NCBI GenBank assembly: GCA_002423365.1
Contig: DIVU01000070.1
Location: forward strand, 976-7,148
DNA: 6,173 nucleotides
Origin: Desulfuromonadaceae bacterium UBA6124
Lineage (GTDB): Bacteria; Desulfobacterota; Desulfuromonadia; Desulfuromonadales; Trichloromonadaceae
Reading direction: 5' to 3'
Shown here piece by piece: positions 5,518 to 6,173 of this stretch. Each line of letters opens with the position of its first letter. Within the stretch, counting starts at the first letter, position 1. The notes beneath the pieces were generated by a model. That model did no database searches. It was given only the letters and a program-made list of their open reading frames with translations, and was not told the DNA's origin. Position numbers and translations under genes: made by a program.

Positions 5518-6173
5518 GCGAAATCTTCCTTGCGGCGATTCACCATGGGGTTGAGATGATGGTAAATCAGCGCCCGCAACTGTTCGACGCTAAGCCATTC
5601 GGTGTTGGTGCCGCTGTTGTAGGCAAAACCGTCGGCACAACGCTTGCCGTTAAACCGCGCGGTAAAATGCTCGACACTCCACAGGGGCATGGAGGGGAGA
5701 ATAACGAAGTAGTCCTCGAATTCGACGGTGTTCAGGGCATCGGTGGCGGTAATCATCTCCTCGTGAATCTTCTCGCCGGGGCGGATACCGATGATTTCAA
5801 TCCGACAGGCCGAGTCGATCGCCTTGGCGACATCCAAAATTCGGTAACTTGGGATCTTGGGAACGAAGATCTCTCCACCCCACATGACATCAAGGGCCTT
5901 GAGCACCAGTTTGGCCCCATCCTCAAGGGTGATATTGAACCGGGTCATCCGTTCGTCGGTGACCGGGAGGACCCCCTCCCCTTTCTTTTTCAGGAAAAAG
6001 GGGATAACACTGCCCCGACTGCCCATGACGTTGCCATAGCGAACCACTGAAAACTTAATATCTCGCTTGCCCTTGAAGTTGTTGGCCGCGACAAAAAGTT
6101 TATCGGAACAAAGCTTGGTCGCGCCATAGAGATTGATCGGCGCGGCCGCTTTGTCGGTACTCAAAGCCACGAC
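5514..6173 (-). CDS. pseB: PseB-type UDP-GlcNAc 4,6-dehydratase (5-inverting), C-terminal part (cut by right window edge)
   Basis: 219 residues are visible, and about 110-130 N-terminal residues with the NADP-binding GxxGxxG lie beyond the window. PseB is a cytoplasmic short-chain dehydrogenase-type enzyme that removes water from UDP-GlcNAc and inverts C5, the first step of pseudaminic acid synthesis. The visible part starts VVALSTDKAAAPINLYGATK and contains the catalytic set known for the PseB/FlaA1 group: Asp-Lys in STDK (fragment residues 7-8) and YxxxK (Y16, K20). Next come RYGNVMGSRGSVIPFF, RMTRFNITLEDG, GGEIFVPKIPSYRI and IIGIRPGEKIHEEMI. The tail (GFAYNSGTNTEWLSVEQLRALI) matches the PseB C-terminus rather than that of CapD-type dehydratases. 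The apparent GTG start at 6170 is an internal Val, since the frame stays open to the edge. GC in sampled lines is about 50-58%, mostly below the next genes. Confidence 0.93.
   Translation of the reverse strand, partial: VVALSTDKAAAPINLYGATKLCSDKLFVAANNFKGKRDIKFSVVRYGNVMGSRGSVIPFFLKKKGEGVLPVTDERMTRFNITLEDGAKLVLKALDVMWGGEIFVPKIPSYRILDVAKAIDSACRIEIIGIRPGEKIHEEMITATDALNTVEFEDYFVILPSMPLWSVEHFTARFNGKRCADGFAYNSGTNTEWLSVEQLRALIYHHLNPMVNRRKEDFA
5525..5531 (-). promoter_or_regulatory. Shine-Dalgarno site of pseC
   Basis: AAGGAAG on the minus strand lies inside the end of pseB, 7 bases before ATG at 5517. Together with the ATGA stop/start overlap it indicates coupled translation of pseB and pseC. Confidence 0.75.

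Noticed and set aside
5556..6050. Plus-strand open frame of 164 codons
   Set aside because: It is opposite pseB, whose catalytic motifs are unambiguous; no independent support.
6168..6170. GTG as the start of the pseB-like gene
   Set aside because: The frame remains open to the window edge, and the residues fit the middle of PseB (VVALSTDKA), so this is an internal Val in a cut gene.

Overview
The window is a single block of tightly packed genes, all on the minus strand. It reads from right to left as a nonulosonic acid (pseudaminic-acid-type sugar) operon followed by accessory modification genes. Both ends are cut: the right edge lies inside the first visible gene (pseB-like) and the left edge inside the last (a B12-binding radical SAM protein). 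No RNA gene, insertion sequence, CRISPR array, terminator or internal promoter was seen. There is no gene-free stretch over 60 bases.

In transcription order the genes are: (1) the C-terminal two thirds of a PseB-type UDP-GlcNAc 4,6-dehydratase/5-epimerase; (2) a complete PseC-type PLP aminotransferase; (3) a short NeuB/PseI-family synthase that ends before the usual C-terminal SAF (antifreeze-like) domain; (4) a fusion of an SpsF-like cytidylyltransferase to a PseG/SpsG-like UDP-sugar hydrolase; (5) a three-part methyltransferase with an N-terminal Cys4 zinc site and a C-terminal Rossmann-like part, resembling sugar C-methyltransferases; (6) the N-terminal cobalamin-binding part of a radical SAM enzyme. 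The first two junctions are 4-base ATGA overlaps, and genes 4 and 5 are 2 bases apart with the ribosome binding site of gene 5 inside gene 4. This indicates one translationally coupled transcript.

Together genes 1-4 would turn UDP-GlcNAc into a CMP-activated nine-carbon 2-keto sugar: dehydration/epimerisation, amination, (acetylation), UDP removal, condensation with phosphoenolpyruvate, then CMP activation. The acetyltransferase PseH is the only step with no gene here. Such sugars decorate flagellin, O-antigen or capsule in Gram-negative bacteria. Genes 5-6 may tailor the sugar or another glycan part of the same locus.

The organism is probably a Gram-negative bacterium of moderate to high GC, perhaps a proteobacterium or Desulfuromonas/Geobacter-like lineage. 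This is a low-confidence guess from protein style only. Base composition is uneven: about 49% GC in the visible radical SAM segment (233 of 473 bases counted), roughly 50-58% in sampled lines of pseB, and about 57-75% in sampled lines of the genes between. This suggests a mosaic locus, as is usual for surface-glycan regions.
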